A stretch of 63,013 nucleotides of DNA, taken from positions 1 through 63,013 of the forward strand of contig JAGBNF010000012.1 of assembly GCA_017634555.1 (NCBI GenBank), in the 5' to 3' direction. Shown piece by piece: positions 15,703-23,426 of this stretch. Both the position numbers and the translations under genes were made by a program. The notes under the pieces were generated by a model. That model worked only from the letters and a program-made list of their open reading frames with translations, had not been told where the DNA came from and did no database searches. This stretch comes from Eubacterium sp. (lineage in GTDB: Bacteria > Bacillota > Clostridia > Lachnospirales > Lachnospiraceae). How positions within the stretch are numbered: position 1 is the first letter of the stretch; each line of letters begins with the position of its first letter.

Positions 15703-15748
15703 GAGTTTGAGCAGAAATCCATATTAAATAGAAAACAAGGTAAACAAA

Positions 15749-16513
15749 ATGGAAAATAAAAAGGCAATTATACAAACAGATAAGCTCTGTAAGTCCTTTT
15801 CAGTCGGAGGAGTTCAGCATCATATCATCAAAAATATGGATCTGAGTATTTACGAGGGCGATTTTACGGTAATCATGGGTTCATCCGGTGCCGGTAAATC
15901 AACACTTCTCTATGCACTTTCCGGTATGGATAAAGCTAGTCTGGGAAAGGTTAATTTCTCTGAGAAGAATATTACAAAGTTTAACAGCGATCAGCTTGCA
16001 ATCTTCAGAAGAAGACATTGTGGTTTCGTATTTCAGCAGATACATCTGATCGGAACAATGAGTATTCTTGACAATATTCTCGCAGCCGGTCTGCTTACTG
16101 GCCAGAATAAGAGAAAGCTTGCAGCAAATGCAAAGGAGCTGCTTCAGAGAGTTGGAATCGAGAAGAAGCTTTGGTATAAATTCCCGAACCAGCTGTCAGG
16201 TGGTGAGGCACAGCGTGTCGGTATAGTAAGAGCGCTTATCAACAAGCCTGATATGGTATTTGCGGACGAGCCTACAGGAGCTCTTAACAGCTCCAGCAGT
16301 ACAGCGGTACTTGATGTACTTACAGAGTTTAATCGCGAAGGACAGTCGATCGTTATGGTTACACATGACATGAAGTCTGCCCGCCGAGGAAACAGAATCA
16401 TATATCTTAAGGACGGAGCAATTTGTGGCGAATGCCATCTCGGTCCGTATGAAACAGGAGATTCAGAACGCCATGAGAAGTTAAGAAGATTCTTAGGCGA
16501 AATGGGATGGTAA
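15749..16513 (+). CDS. ABC transporter ATPase, MacB/LolD type (operon A)
   Basis: Encodes 254 residues. Walker A is GSSGAGKST, the Q-loop lies in GFVFQQIHLIGTMS, the ABC signature is LSGGEAQRVGIVRAL, Walker B is [11 protein letters not shown], and the H-loop is VTHDMKSA. The family powers type VII (FtsX-fold) transporters that act on envelope lipoproteins or peptides rather than importing solutes. The C-terminal extension after the H-loop (about 215-254) carries the CGECHLG stretch. The ribosome site is weak (AAGG). The partner permease starts 209 bases downstream, beyond an unusual hairpin array. Confidence 0.93.
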   Translation: MENKKAIIQTDKLCKSFSVGGVQHHIIKNMDLSIYEGDFTVIMGSSGAGKSTLLYALSGMDKASLGKVNFSEKNITKFNSDQLAIFRRRHCGFVFQQIHLIGTMSILDNILAAGLLTGQNKRKLAANAKELLQRVGIEKKLWYKFPNQLSGGEAQRVGIVRALINKPDMVFADEPTGALNSSSSTAVLDVLTEFNREGQSIVMVTHDMKSARRGNRIIYLKDGAICGECHLGPYETGDSERHEKLRRFLGEMGW

Positions 16514-16519
16514 AGTCCA

Positions 16520-16700
16520 CATTTGCGAAGCAAATGGGGATCCGAACGTAGTGAGGATGCACTGTGCGAAGCACAGTAATTCCGCGAAGCGGAATCAGAG
16601 TTTTGCGAAGCAAAAATCTGGCACACGCCGGGATACGGCCGAAGGCCGAGGGTTCCCGGAGAAATAAGGCAGGCTGCGTAAGCGGGCAGCCAGTCTCCGG
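16520..16700 (+). repeat. Array of GCGAAGC-type mini-hairpins inside operon A
   Basis: Hairpins run one after another in the gap between ATPase and permease. CATTTGC-GAA-GCAAATG is at 16520-16536, ATCC/GGAT at 16540-16558 around CGAACGTAGTGAG, CTGTGC-GAA-GCACAG at 16562-16576 and ATTCCGC-GAA-GCGGAAT at 16579-16595. TTTTGC-GAA-GCAAAA is at 16601-16615 and CGGCC-GAA-GGCCG at 16636-16648. A larger stem, CCGGAGA (16656-16662) with TCTCCGG (16694-16700), encloses GGCTGC/GCAGCC (16672-16691). GCGAAGC is known as an exceptionally stable DNA mini-hairpin. The stems differ in sequence while the GAA loop is kept. The array sits before the permease ribosome site and could set its translation or transcript stability. 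Confidence 0.85.
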
Positions 16701-16721
16701 AGAATATGAAGGAAGAAAATT

Positions 16722-19124
16722 ATGTTAGCCAAATTAATCAAATCAAATTTTAAAAACGACTTCTCCCATATGATCACATTTTTCCTTATCATGGTACTTT
16801 CCGTGTTTCTGTTTCACTCAGGAATTATGATCTTCGTTGGTTATAGTAATGTACATAAGGAAAAGGTTAAAGAATATAACTGGTCTGATGTGATGGTTAT
16901 AAGCGCACTGAAGGACAGTGATATGGAGAAGATAGAGGAGATAATCTCTACATCGGATGTTATAGAATCCTATGAGAAGCAGTATCCTATCTACATGGAT
17001 TTTACACTTGAGAGAGGGGCTGCTGTTGAAGGAGAATCAAAGAATGCATTCGATACATCAAAGCAGGGACTCTATATTCTTCCTTATGGTGAATGGGGAG
17101 AGATAGATGCACCGCATTTCAGTGAAATATCGGATGAGGAATATGAGAATCCGATATATCTTTCGATATATATGAATACAAATACGTTCAAGCTGAAGCT
17201 TGGAGATAGTGTAGATCTTATGGTTAATGATAAGTATTACACTTTCCAGGTTGCGGGATTCTATGAAGGAATCCTTTCGAATGGTCTTGGACTTACATAT
17301 GTAAAGCCTTCGCTTTATGAAGAATGGAAGCATGATAAAGAGGAGGCTTACAATAATAAAATTAGGCAAATGCAGGAAAAGGATTCGACAGTTGAGGCCT
17401 TAACCTTTACATTGTTCAATATGAAGGTGACTGAGGGAACGGATCCTATGGAGGCAGCAGCACAGCTGTCCAGAGCCTTTGATGAGCATGATATAACAGC
17501 AGTTGCTCAGGGTGTTGACGAATTCATTACTGTTTTCAAACTCATGCAGAATATGATAGCCGCAATGCTTATGGCATTTGCGCTGATCATTGCAGGAATC
17601 TCAATGATCATTATCTATTTCAGAATTTCAAACAGTATTGAACAGAATATCGTAAATATAGGTGCTATCAAGGCCTTGGGATATACCTCAAGCCAGATCA
17701 GACGCTCGATGATAATCGAGTTTACGCTTACGAGTATGGTTGCATTTATTACAGGCATCATAGGTTCATATCTCGTAATGCCGACATTTGAGTATATGAT
17801 GAGAAGTCAGAGTGCAATCGTATGGGATCATGCTTTTGATCCGGTATCGTTCTTATGCACATTTATCCTGATAATCGGAACAGTAGTTGTAGTATCGACA
17901 ATAAGTACAAAGAATATCAAGAAGCTTGATCCGGTTATAGCACTCAGATTCGGAATCAATGATCATTCCTTTAAGAAGAACAGAGCTCCTATAGAGAGGA
18001 CGCCGGGACCGCTTACATGGATCATGGCACTTAAGTCACTTATAGGAAATACAAAGCAGAATCTGATTCTGTTCGTAGTAACACTTTCAATCGGAATGGT
18101 AACTACCTTCTCTGCATTTATCGCATATAACTGTGTATATGATCCGATGCAGCTTTACAGATTACTTAATCTGGAAACCGGAGATGTCATGTTCAGTATG
18201 AATAATGACGATATAGGTACATATAATGACGTGAAAGCTATTCCTGAAGTTGAAGCCATGTGGTGGGTTGATAATGCTCAGTTCAATGTCGGCGGATACA
18301 GCGTTGTGGGAGTTATTACCGAGGACTGGGATGATGTTCCGGATGTAAATATTCTTGAGGGCAGGAGTCCGAAGTATGACAACGAGATAGCTCTGGGAGG
18401 CGTTATAGCAGATACGCTCGGAGTCGGAATAGGTGATGAAGTTACAGTAACATACGGAACTACGGAGAAAAGATATATCATTACCGGTATTGAGCAGTAT
18501 TCAAATCAGATGGGCAAGGATCTTTCAATGACGGTTGATGGTGCGAGACATCTTGGATACGAAGCAAGGATAAGCGTCTATGAGGTAAATGTAAAGGATC
18601 ATTCTGTGGATAATGCCAGAAAGGTTGTTGAGAAAGCTGACACAATGCTGGGTGATAAGTTGGGAAGCTATCTGAATGTAGTAGAGGCATTAAGCTCGGG
18701 AAGCATTGATATAGTCGCAATCGCAGGTGCGATGGTATTTGCCATAGTATTAATATCGATACTTGTTATAATTCTTTCCATGAATCTTCTTGTTAAGACG
18801 CTTATTATCAAGAAGCAGAAGGAAATAGGAATAAAGAAAGCGCTTGGTTTTTCGAGCAATCAGCTGAGAACAGAGCTTGTTCTCTCGATGCTTCCTCAGA
18901 TAGCCTTAGGTGCAGCTGCGGGAGCTGTGATCGGACTTATGTATTCCAATAAGATACTTGCGGGATTGCTGGTATCGGTCGGAGTACTCAGATCTAACAT
19001 GCTCATATTTCCGTGGATGGGAATCGTAGCAGTAATCTTTGCTGTAGTTGTATCATTCGTTATCATCTGGATGATTTCGGCAAGGATCAAGAGAATTTCA
19101 GCATACTCACTGATCACTGAGTAA
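16722..19124 (+). CDS. FtsX/MacB-fold ABC permease, 800 residues (operon A)
   Basis: GAAGGAAG precedes the ATG. The protein has two FtsX units. Helix 1 (about 18-42) is followed by an outer domain (about 43-265) and helices 2-4 (about 275-400). Helix 5 (about 446-472) is followed by a second outer domain (about 475-655) and helices 6-8 (about 665-800). Coupling segments appear twice: GAIKALGYTSSQIRRS and EIGIKKALGFSSNQLRTE, both typical contact sites for the ATPase. It ends ISAYSLITE. With the 15749 ATPase it should form a type VII transporter that uses mechanotransmission or extrudes amphipathic molecules. The substrate is unknown; peptide antibiotic removal or lipoprotein handling is plausible. 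Confidence 0.92.
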   Translation: MLAKLIKSNFKNDFSHMITFFLIMVLSVFLFHSGIMIFVGYSNVHKEKVKEYNWSDVMVISALKDSDMEKIEEIISTSDVIESYEKQYPIYMDFTLERGAAVEGESKNAFDTSKQGLYILPYGEWGEIDAPHFSEISDEEYENPIYLSIYMNTNTFKLKLGDSVDLMVNDKYYTFQVAGFYEGILSNGLGLTYVKPSLYEEWKHDKEEAYNNKIRQMQEKDSTVEALTFTLFNMKVTEGTDPMEAAAQLSRAFDEHDITAVAQGVDEFITVFKLMQNMIAAMLMAFALIIAGISMIIIYFRISNSIEQNIVNIGAIKALGYTSSQIRRSMIIEFTLTSMVAFITGIIGSYLVMPTFEYMMRSQSAIVWDHAFDPVSFLCTFILIIGTVVVVSTISTKNIKKLDPVIALRFGINDHSFKKNRAPIERTPGPLTWIMALKSLIGNTKQNLILFVVTLSIGMVTTFSAFIAYNCVYDPMQLYRLLNLETGDVMFSMNNDDIGTYNDVKAIPEVEAMWWVDNAQFNVGGYSVVGVITEDWDDVPDVNILEGRSPKYDNEIALGGVIADTLGVGIGDEVTVTYGTTEKRYIITGIEQYSNQMGKDLSMTVDGARHLGYEARISVYEVNVKDHSVDNARKVVEKADTMLGDKLGSYLNVVEALSSGSIDIVAIAGAMVFAIVLISILVIILSMNLLVKTLIIKKQKEIGIKKALGFSSNQLRTELVLSMLPQIALGAAAGAVIGLMYSNKILAGLLVSVGVLRSNMLIFPWMGIVAVIFAVVVSFVIIWMISARIKRISAYSLITE

Positions 19125-19189
19125 AATGACAAAACAATATCGCGGGATTATATAGCAGGGGGAATTGCTAATATACGTATATCTAATGA

Positions 19190-19219
19190 TTGTTTTTGAT
19201 AATCCCTATGTAGTAAAAT
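19190..19219 (+). promoter_or_regulatory. Candidate promoter for the zinc-ribbon gene
   Basis: TTGTTT at 19190-19195, an 18-base spacer, then TAAAAT at 19214-19219. It overlaps the left arm of the following hairpin, so confidence is limited. Confidence 0.3.
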
Positions 19220-19264
19220 ATGCGTAAGTGCGTGTCATACATGTGCTTATGCATATTTTGTTTT
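19215..19264 (+). terminator. Hairpin terminator after operon A
   Basis: AAAATATGCGTAAG (19215-19228) pairs with CTTATGCATATTTT (19246-19259) with one wobble. GTTTTAA follows. Confidence 0.65.
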
Positions 19265-19289
19265 AATGTTATATTCAAGGGGGAACGAC

Positions 19290-20975
19290 ATGATACAGTG
19301 TCCTAATTGCGGAGGCGTTCTCAAGTTTGATATTGAATTCCAGCAGATGAAATGTGCATCCTGTTCGTCAACTTTCGACCCGTATGCATTTGAAATGCAT
19401 GGCGCAGAGGAAAGTACCGAATATGATGTTACCGTTTTCAGATGTCCGCAGTGCGGTGGTGAGATTACATCCACTGACGAGACGGCTGCAGGTTTCTGCA
19501 GTTACTGCGGCTCACCTAATGTATTGGAGAGCAGGATATCAAAGGAGAAGAGACCTCAGTTTATAATTCCTTTTAAGAAATCCAAAAAGGAATGTGTAAC
19601 AGCTTTTGAGAAGTTTACGAAGAAGGCAATATTTGCTCCGAGATCATATCGTGAAGCGGGAAGAGCGGATTCCTTCAGAGGAATATACATGCCTTATTGG
19701 GTTTACGATATGTCACAGAAGGGACCGATAAGTGTTTCTACATCGGAGTCCCACAGAAGCGGAGATTATATAATCACCGACCACTATAAAATGTCGGGAA
19801 ATATGGATAACTTCTACAACGGTGTATCCTATGATGCATCATCATCCTTTGCGGATGATATCAGTTCAGAGATAGCTCCGTATAGCGTAAGTGATATAAG
19901 AACTTTCAGCCCGTCATTTCTTTCGGGCTTCTATGCAGATACGGCTGATGTTCCCGTAAATGTATATGTCAAAGCGGCCGACGATCTGGCAAAGGAATGT
20001 ACATATAATTATCTCAGATACAATTCTCCGATGTCGAAGAAGAGCTTTGATGATAATAAGGATAAGGTTAAGAACAGGATCCATACAGTTATCAACAGAA
20101 CCAGTACTGCTATGTTCCCGGTATGGTTTATGGCTTACAGAAACAGAGACAGAGTAGCGTATGCAACGATCAACGGACAGACCGGTAAGGTTTCGGCTGA
20201 TGTTCCTATGAGTGTTCCGAAATACTTTGTATGTGCGGGAATTGTTACGGCAGTGATCTTTGCACTGCTTATGAACTTCCTGACACTTACTCCGGATATA
20301 CTGCTGATACTTGTAGCGATTATCGGATGTATAAGTGCTGTAATGTACAGCTCCGAAATGAAGAAGATAATATCTCAGGAGAACTATTCCGACGATAAAG
20401 GAATGCAGTCCAAAATCGAGCAGAAGCGTCAGGAAAGACTCCGTGCACAGCAGGGCGCATCCTTTGCAAATGCAAATAATACTTATCAGGTTACAGAGAA
20501 TGATAAGAAGCAGGCAGCAAGGGTAACCAGCAAGCAGAAGAAAGAGGAAAAGAAGAACAAGACCAGTGCGATAACAATAATAGCGATCATTTTTGCAGCG
20601 ATTGGATTTGGGCCGTACATTTTCGGACTTCTTTTCTCTGATATGGGTCTCAGCGTTCCGCTCATCGGCGGAGTTATAACTCTTATCTTATTGATCTGTT
20701 CGATAGTAAGCATGAATACTGCACGTAAGAATATCAATCAGATGAAAGCAAATAAAAGCTTTGTTGCATCGATATTCTCAGTACTCAGTATATTGATCAT
20801 TATGGTAATCCTTCTGTGGGATCCTGCGAGCGACATCATTTATTATGCTGCTGCAGTTGCGGCAATGATCGGTATAATAGTAAATATCATCGATATGATA
20901 TTATGCTATAACCTTCTTGCTATGAGACCATTACCTCAGTTTGATATGTACAAGGGAGGTGATGATCGTGGCTAA
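19290..20975 (+). CDS. Zinc-ribbon multi-helix membrane protein
   Basis: Encodes 561 residues from the ATG at 19290, with AAGGGGG upstream; an in-frame codon at 19266 lacks a site. Two zinc ribbons at the N-terminus have CPNCGG/CASC (about 3-25) and CPQCGG/CSYCGS (about 52-77). A large soluble middle (about 85-310) contains FIIPFKKSKKECVTAFEKF and MPYWVYDM. Membrane segments lie at about 312-360, 435-480 and 490-550. A coiled Gln/Lys-rich stretch lies near 385-425. Such zinc-ribbon membrane proteins are common in Lachnospiraceae beside TPM-domain proteins, and the next gene here is one. The molecular role is unknown; a membrane quality-control or stress role is a guess. Confidence 0.82.
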   Translation: MIQCPNCGGVLKFDIEFQQMKCASCSSTFDPYAFEMHGAEESTEYDVTVFRCPQCGGEITSTDETAAGFCSYCGSPNVLESRISKEKRPQFIIPFKKSKKECVTAFEKFTKKAIFAPRSYREAGRADSFRGIYMPYWVYDMSQKGPISVSTSESHRSGDYIITDHYKMSGNMDNFYNGVSYDASSSFADDISSEIAPYSVSDIRTFSPSFLSGFYADTADVPVNVYVKAADDLAKECTYNYLRYNSPMSKKSFDDNKDKVKNRIHTVINRTSTAMFPVWFMAYRNRDRVAYATINGQTGKVSADVPMSVPKYFVCAGIVTAVIFALLMNFLTLTPDILLILVAIIGCISAVMYSSEMKKIISQENYSDDKGMQSKIEQKRQERLRAQQGASFANANNTYQVTENDKKQAARVTSKQKKEEKKNKTSAITIIAIIFAAIGFGPYIFGLLFSDMGLSVPLIGGVITLILLICSIVSMNTARKNINQMKANKSFVASIFSVLSILIIMVILLWDPASDIIYYAAAVAAMIGIIVNIIDMILCYNLLAMRPLPQFDMYKGGDDRG

Positions 20976-22260
20976 GATGGTACATTTTAAAAGAGCTTTA
21001 ATGACAATACTTGCGGCCCTGATCATCTTCGCGGCTTTCGCATTTTCCGGAAACAGAGTAAATGCGGCAGTGCTGCAGGATCTTCAGTATAGTGACAGCG
21101 ACAGCGGATATGAAGCGTTTATAGTTGATAAGGCCGATGTCCTTTCCGATGAAGAGGAAAGGGAGCTCATGGAGCATATGTCGGTATATACTCCGTATGG
21201 AAATGCGCTGTTCTATACAGTTGATGATTCGATGTATGAGACGGCAGAGATGGCAGCTGCCGATATGTATTATGAGTTATTCGGAGAGACTAACGGTGTC
21301 AGCTTCGTAATAAATTATTACAGCAGTGAATATCGTATCGACAGCTTCGGCGATTTCTCATACGGAATAGACGAGAGCAGCTTAGACCGTATACTGGATA
21401 ATGCGTACGAGTATATGTCAGCAGGAGATGTTTATAAGACTGCTGAGTATGCATTTGATGAATACTATAAGACAATTGATCTGTCGGAAGTTACGGGCGA
21501 TACTGATACAGAGAATGCTGCGGATACAGAAAATGCAGCTGATACTGTGAAGGCAGATGTGACTCCGGTAGTAAGCAAGAATTCCGAAACCGGTTATGAG
21601 GTACGCATCATTGATGAGGCTGATCTTCTTTCTGATGAAGAAGAAAAGAGGATCACAGAAGAAATGTATCCGATCACCAAGTATGCTCATGCAGTATTCT
21701 ACTCATCAGATGTCAACTTCGGAAACTGGGAGAAGAAGGCAAAGGATAAGCTTATAGAGCTGTACGGAAGCAACACTGTTTCAGCGACGATCTTCTATAT
21801 CGATATGGCAAATCGTCAGCTGACTGCAGCGGCAACAGGAGACGAGGTAACTCCTTATCTGACCGGTTCCAAGTGCAGTTCCATAACAGATAATGTTTAC
21901 CGTGATGCATCAAAGGGAGATTATTACAGCTGTGCGGCTGAAGCCTATAGAGAGATGTACACCATCCTCGACGGCGGCAAGATCGCAGAGCCGATGAGAA
22001 TCGTATCAAATGTTTTCCTTTCGATCGTTATCGGACTCCTTATAGCTTACGGAATAGTAAAGGGATTTACTTCAGTACGTGTTGCTTCAGAGAAGGAGCT
22101 TCTTGCAGCAATAAATGTGCAGCAGAATTTAACTAATTACAGCTGTGTATTCGTAAACCAGACAAGAGTTTACGATCCGCCAAGTTCTTCATCCTCCGGT
22201 GGAGGTGGCGGCGGAGGAGGCGGTGGCGGCTCCTCATCAAGCGGAAGCCACGGATTCTAG
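20968..22260 (+). CDS. Secreted double-TPM-domain protein with Gly/Ser-rich tail
   Basis: Encodes 430 residues. GGGAGG at 20954-20959 sits eight bases before a GTG at 20968, the best-placed start; ATGs at 20962 and 20977 are possible. A signal peptide ends near VNAAV. Two TPM-type domains follow, about 45-170 (DKADVLSDEEERELMEHM) and 205-345 (DEADLLSDEEEKRITEEM); TPM domains occur in photosystem repair phosphatases and bacterial surface proteins. One membrane helix at about 348-368 precedes a cytosolic tail ending in runs of Gly and Ser and then HGF. It overlaps the zinc-ribbon gene by eight bases, so coupling and joint function are likely. Tandem TPM domains in one chain are less usual than single ones. 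Confidence 0.82.
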   Translation: MAKMVHFKRALMTILAALIIFAAFAFSGNRVNAAVLQDLQYSDSDSGYEAFIVDKADVLSDEEERELMEHMSVYTPYGNALFYTVDDSMYETAEMAAADMYYELFGETNGVSFVINYYSSEYRIDSFGDFSYGIDESSLDRILDNAYEYMSAGDVYKTAEYAFDEYYKTIDLSEVTGDTDTENAADTENAADTVKADVTPVVSKNSETGYEVRIIDEADLLSDEEEKRITEEMYPITKYAHAVFYSSDVNFGNWEKKAKDKLIELYGSNTVSATIFYIDMANRQLTAAATGDEVTPYLTGSKCSSITDNVYRDASKGDYYSCAAEAYREMYTILDGGKIAEPMRIVSNVFLSIVIGLLIAYGIVKGFTSVRVASEKELLAAINVQQNLTNYSCVFVNQTRVYDPPSSSSSGGGGGGGGGGGSSSSGSHGF

Positions 22261-22268
22261 GAGAGTTG

Positions 22269-22293
22269 GAGCGGTCGGTATTTTCGGCCGCTC
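22269..22293 (+). other. Small hairpin between the TPM gene and trxB
   Basis: GAGCGG (22269-22274) pairs with CCGCTC (22288-22293), followed by ATGTTTTA. It may be a weak terminator or an attenuator just before the trxB ribosome site. Confidence 0.4.
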
Positions 22294-22317
22294 ATGTTTT
22301 ACAGAAAGGAGCCAGTT

Positions 22318-23232
22318 ATGATAGATGTGCTGATAATCGGAGCGGGGCCTGCGGGACTTTCTGCTGCGATATATGTAGAGAGAGCGGGCAAGCATGCAGT
22401 CTGCCTTGAAGAAAAAATGGTGGGCGGACAGATAGTAAATACGCCGGAGATAGCAAATTATCCGGGAATAAAGAAAACCTCGGGATTCGAGTTTTCCATG
22501 GGACTTTACGAGCAGGCTACAGAGCTCGGAGCCGAAGTGGAATATGAAAGAGCAGCGAAGATAGAGAAGCTTGCGGGAGACGAGGAAGGCTTTAAGGTTA
22601 TCGCCGAATCAGGAAAAGAGTATGAAGCAAGAACAGTCATAATCGCAACGGGAGCGAAGAACCGTCATCTCGGAATAGATAAAGAAGAGGAGTTTACCGG
22701 ACGAGGAATATCCTACTGTGCAACCTGTGACGGAGCATTCTACAAGAAGAAGGATGTGGCGGTAAACGGCGGCGGAAATACCGCGCTTGAGGATGCACTC
22801 TTCCTGTCAAACTACTGCAACAAGGTATATATCATTCACAGACGTGATGAATTCAGAGGCGAGCCGAAGAACCTTGAGGCGGTAAAGAAAAAGGAAAATG
22901 TGGAGTTTGTTCTTAACTCAACAGTCATCGACCTGAAGGGTGAAAAGAGTGTTGAGGCGGTAACCGTGAAGGATAAGATCACAGGTGAAGAGAAGGACAT
23001 CCCGGTATCGGGACTGTTCATTGCCATAGGACAGGAGCCGGACAACAAGGGATTTATGGATGTAGCTGATCTCGACCCGGCAGGCTATGTGGCAGCAGAC
23101 GAAAGCTGCACCACAAAAACCCCGGGAATCTTCGTAGCCGGCGACTGCCGTACCAAGGCCGTCCGCCAGCTCACAACAGCCGCTTCCGATGGCGCAGTAG
23201 CGGCCCTCGCAGCCTGCGCATACATCGGTTAA
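22318..23232 (+). CDS. trxB: Thioredoxin reductase
   Basis: Encodes 304 residues from the ATG at 22318, with AAAGGAG nine bases upstream; an in-frame codon at 22294 lies in the preceding hairpin and is rejected. An N-terminal FAD-binding GAGPAGLSAAIY motif is present. The redox-active disulfide CATC is at 134-137 in SYCATCDGAFY. The NADPH-binding GGGNTALEDALFLS follows, then the FAD-contacting C-terminal FVAGDCRTKAVRQLTTAASDG. It reduces thioredoxin with NADPH in the cytosol. No thioredoxin gene lies beside it. A strong terminator follows immediately. Confidence 0.95.
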   Translation: MIDVLIIGAGPAGLSAAIYVERAGKHAVCLEEKMVGGQIVNTPEIANYPGIKKTSGFEFSMGLYEQATELGAEVEYERAAKIEKLAGDEEGFKVIAESGKEYEARTVIIATGAKNRHLGIDKEEEFTGRGISYCATCDGAFYKKKDVAVNGGGNTALEDALFLSNYCNKVYIIHRRDEFRGEPKNLEAVKKKENVEFVLNSTVIDLKGEKSVEAVTVKDKITGEEKDIPVSGLFIAIGQEPDNKGFMDVADLDPAGYVAADESCTTKTPGIFVAGDCRTKAVRQLTTAASDGAVAALAACAYIG

Positions 23233-23237
23233 CATTC

Positions 23238-23315
23238 AAAGGTGCCTGGCACAAAATTTTCCAGTAGCGATAATTTTTTCTATCGGAATTGGATAGTTTT
23301 GTGCCAGGCACCTTT
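23238..23315 (+). terminator. Long-stem terminator of trxB
   Basis: A perfect 19-base stem, 23238-23256 with 23297-23315, carries the GTGCCTGGCAC core. A weaker inner hairpin lies between the arms, and the right arm ends in five T. GTGCC(A/T)GGCAC-core terminators recur in Gram-positive genomes. Confidence 0.85.
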
Positions 23316-23324
23316 TTATCGTTT

Positions 23325-23340
23325 CTTACAAAAATGTAAG
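23325..23340 (+). promoter_or_regulatory. BceR-like operator CTTACA-N4-TGTAAG
   Basis: CTTACA (23325-23330), AAAA, TGTAAG (23335-23340) fits the TNACA-N4-TGTAA box of BceR/NsrR-type regulators of peptide-antibiotic exporters. A further TGTAAG lies at 23368-23373. It is about 87 bases before the permease start at 23427. A clear -10 was not fixed. Confidence 0.5.
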
Positions 23341-23426
23341 ATGGGATAAGGTTTTTTGTCATGGTGATGTAAGAATGAAATGATAGAGTATAGTCATAAA
23401 ATTGTGTTTTTCCGCGAGGGGAATAA

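Noticed and set aside
16520-16700. Rho-independent terminator between ATPase and permease
   Set aside because: Many hairpins but no T-run after any of them, and the two genes must be expressed together.
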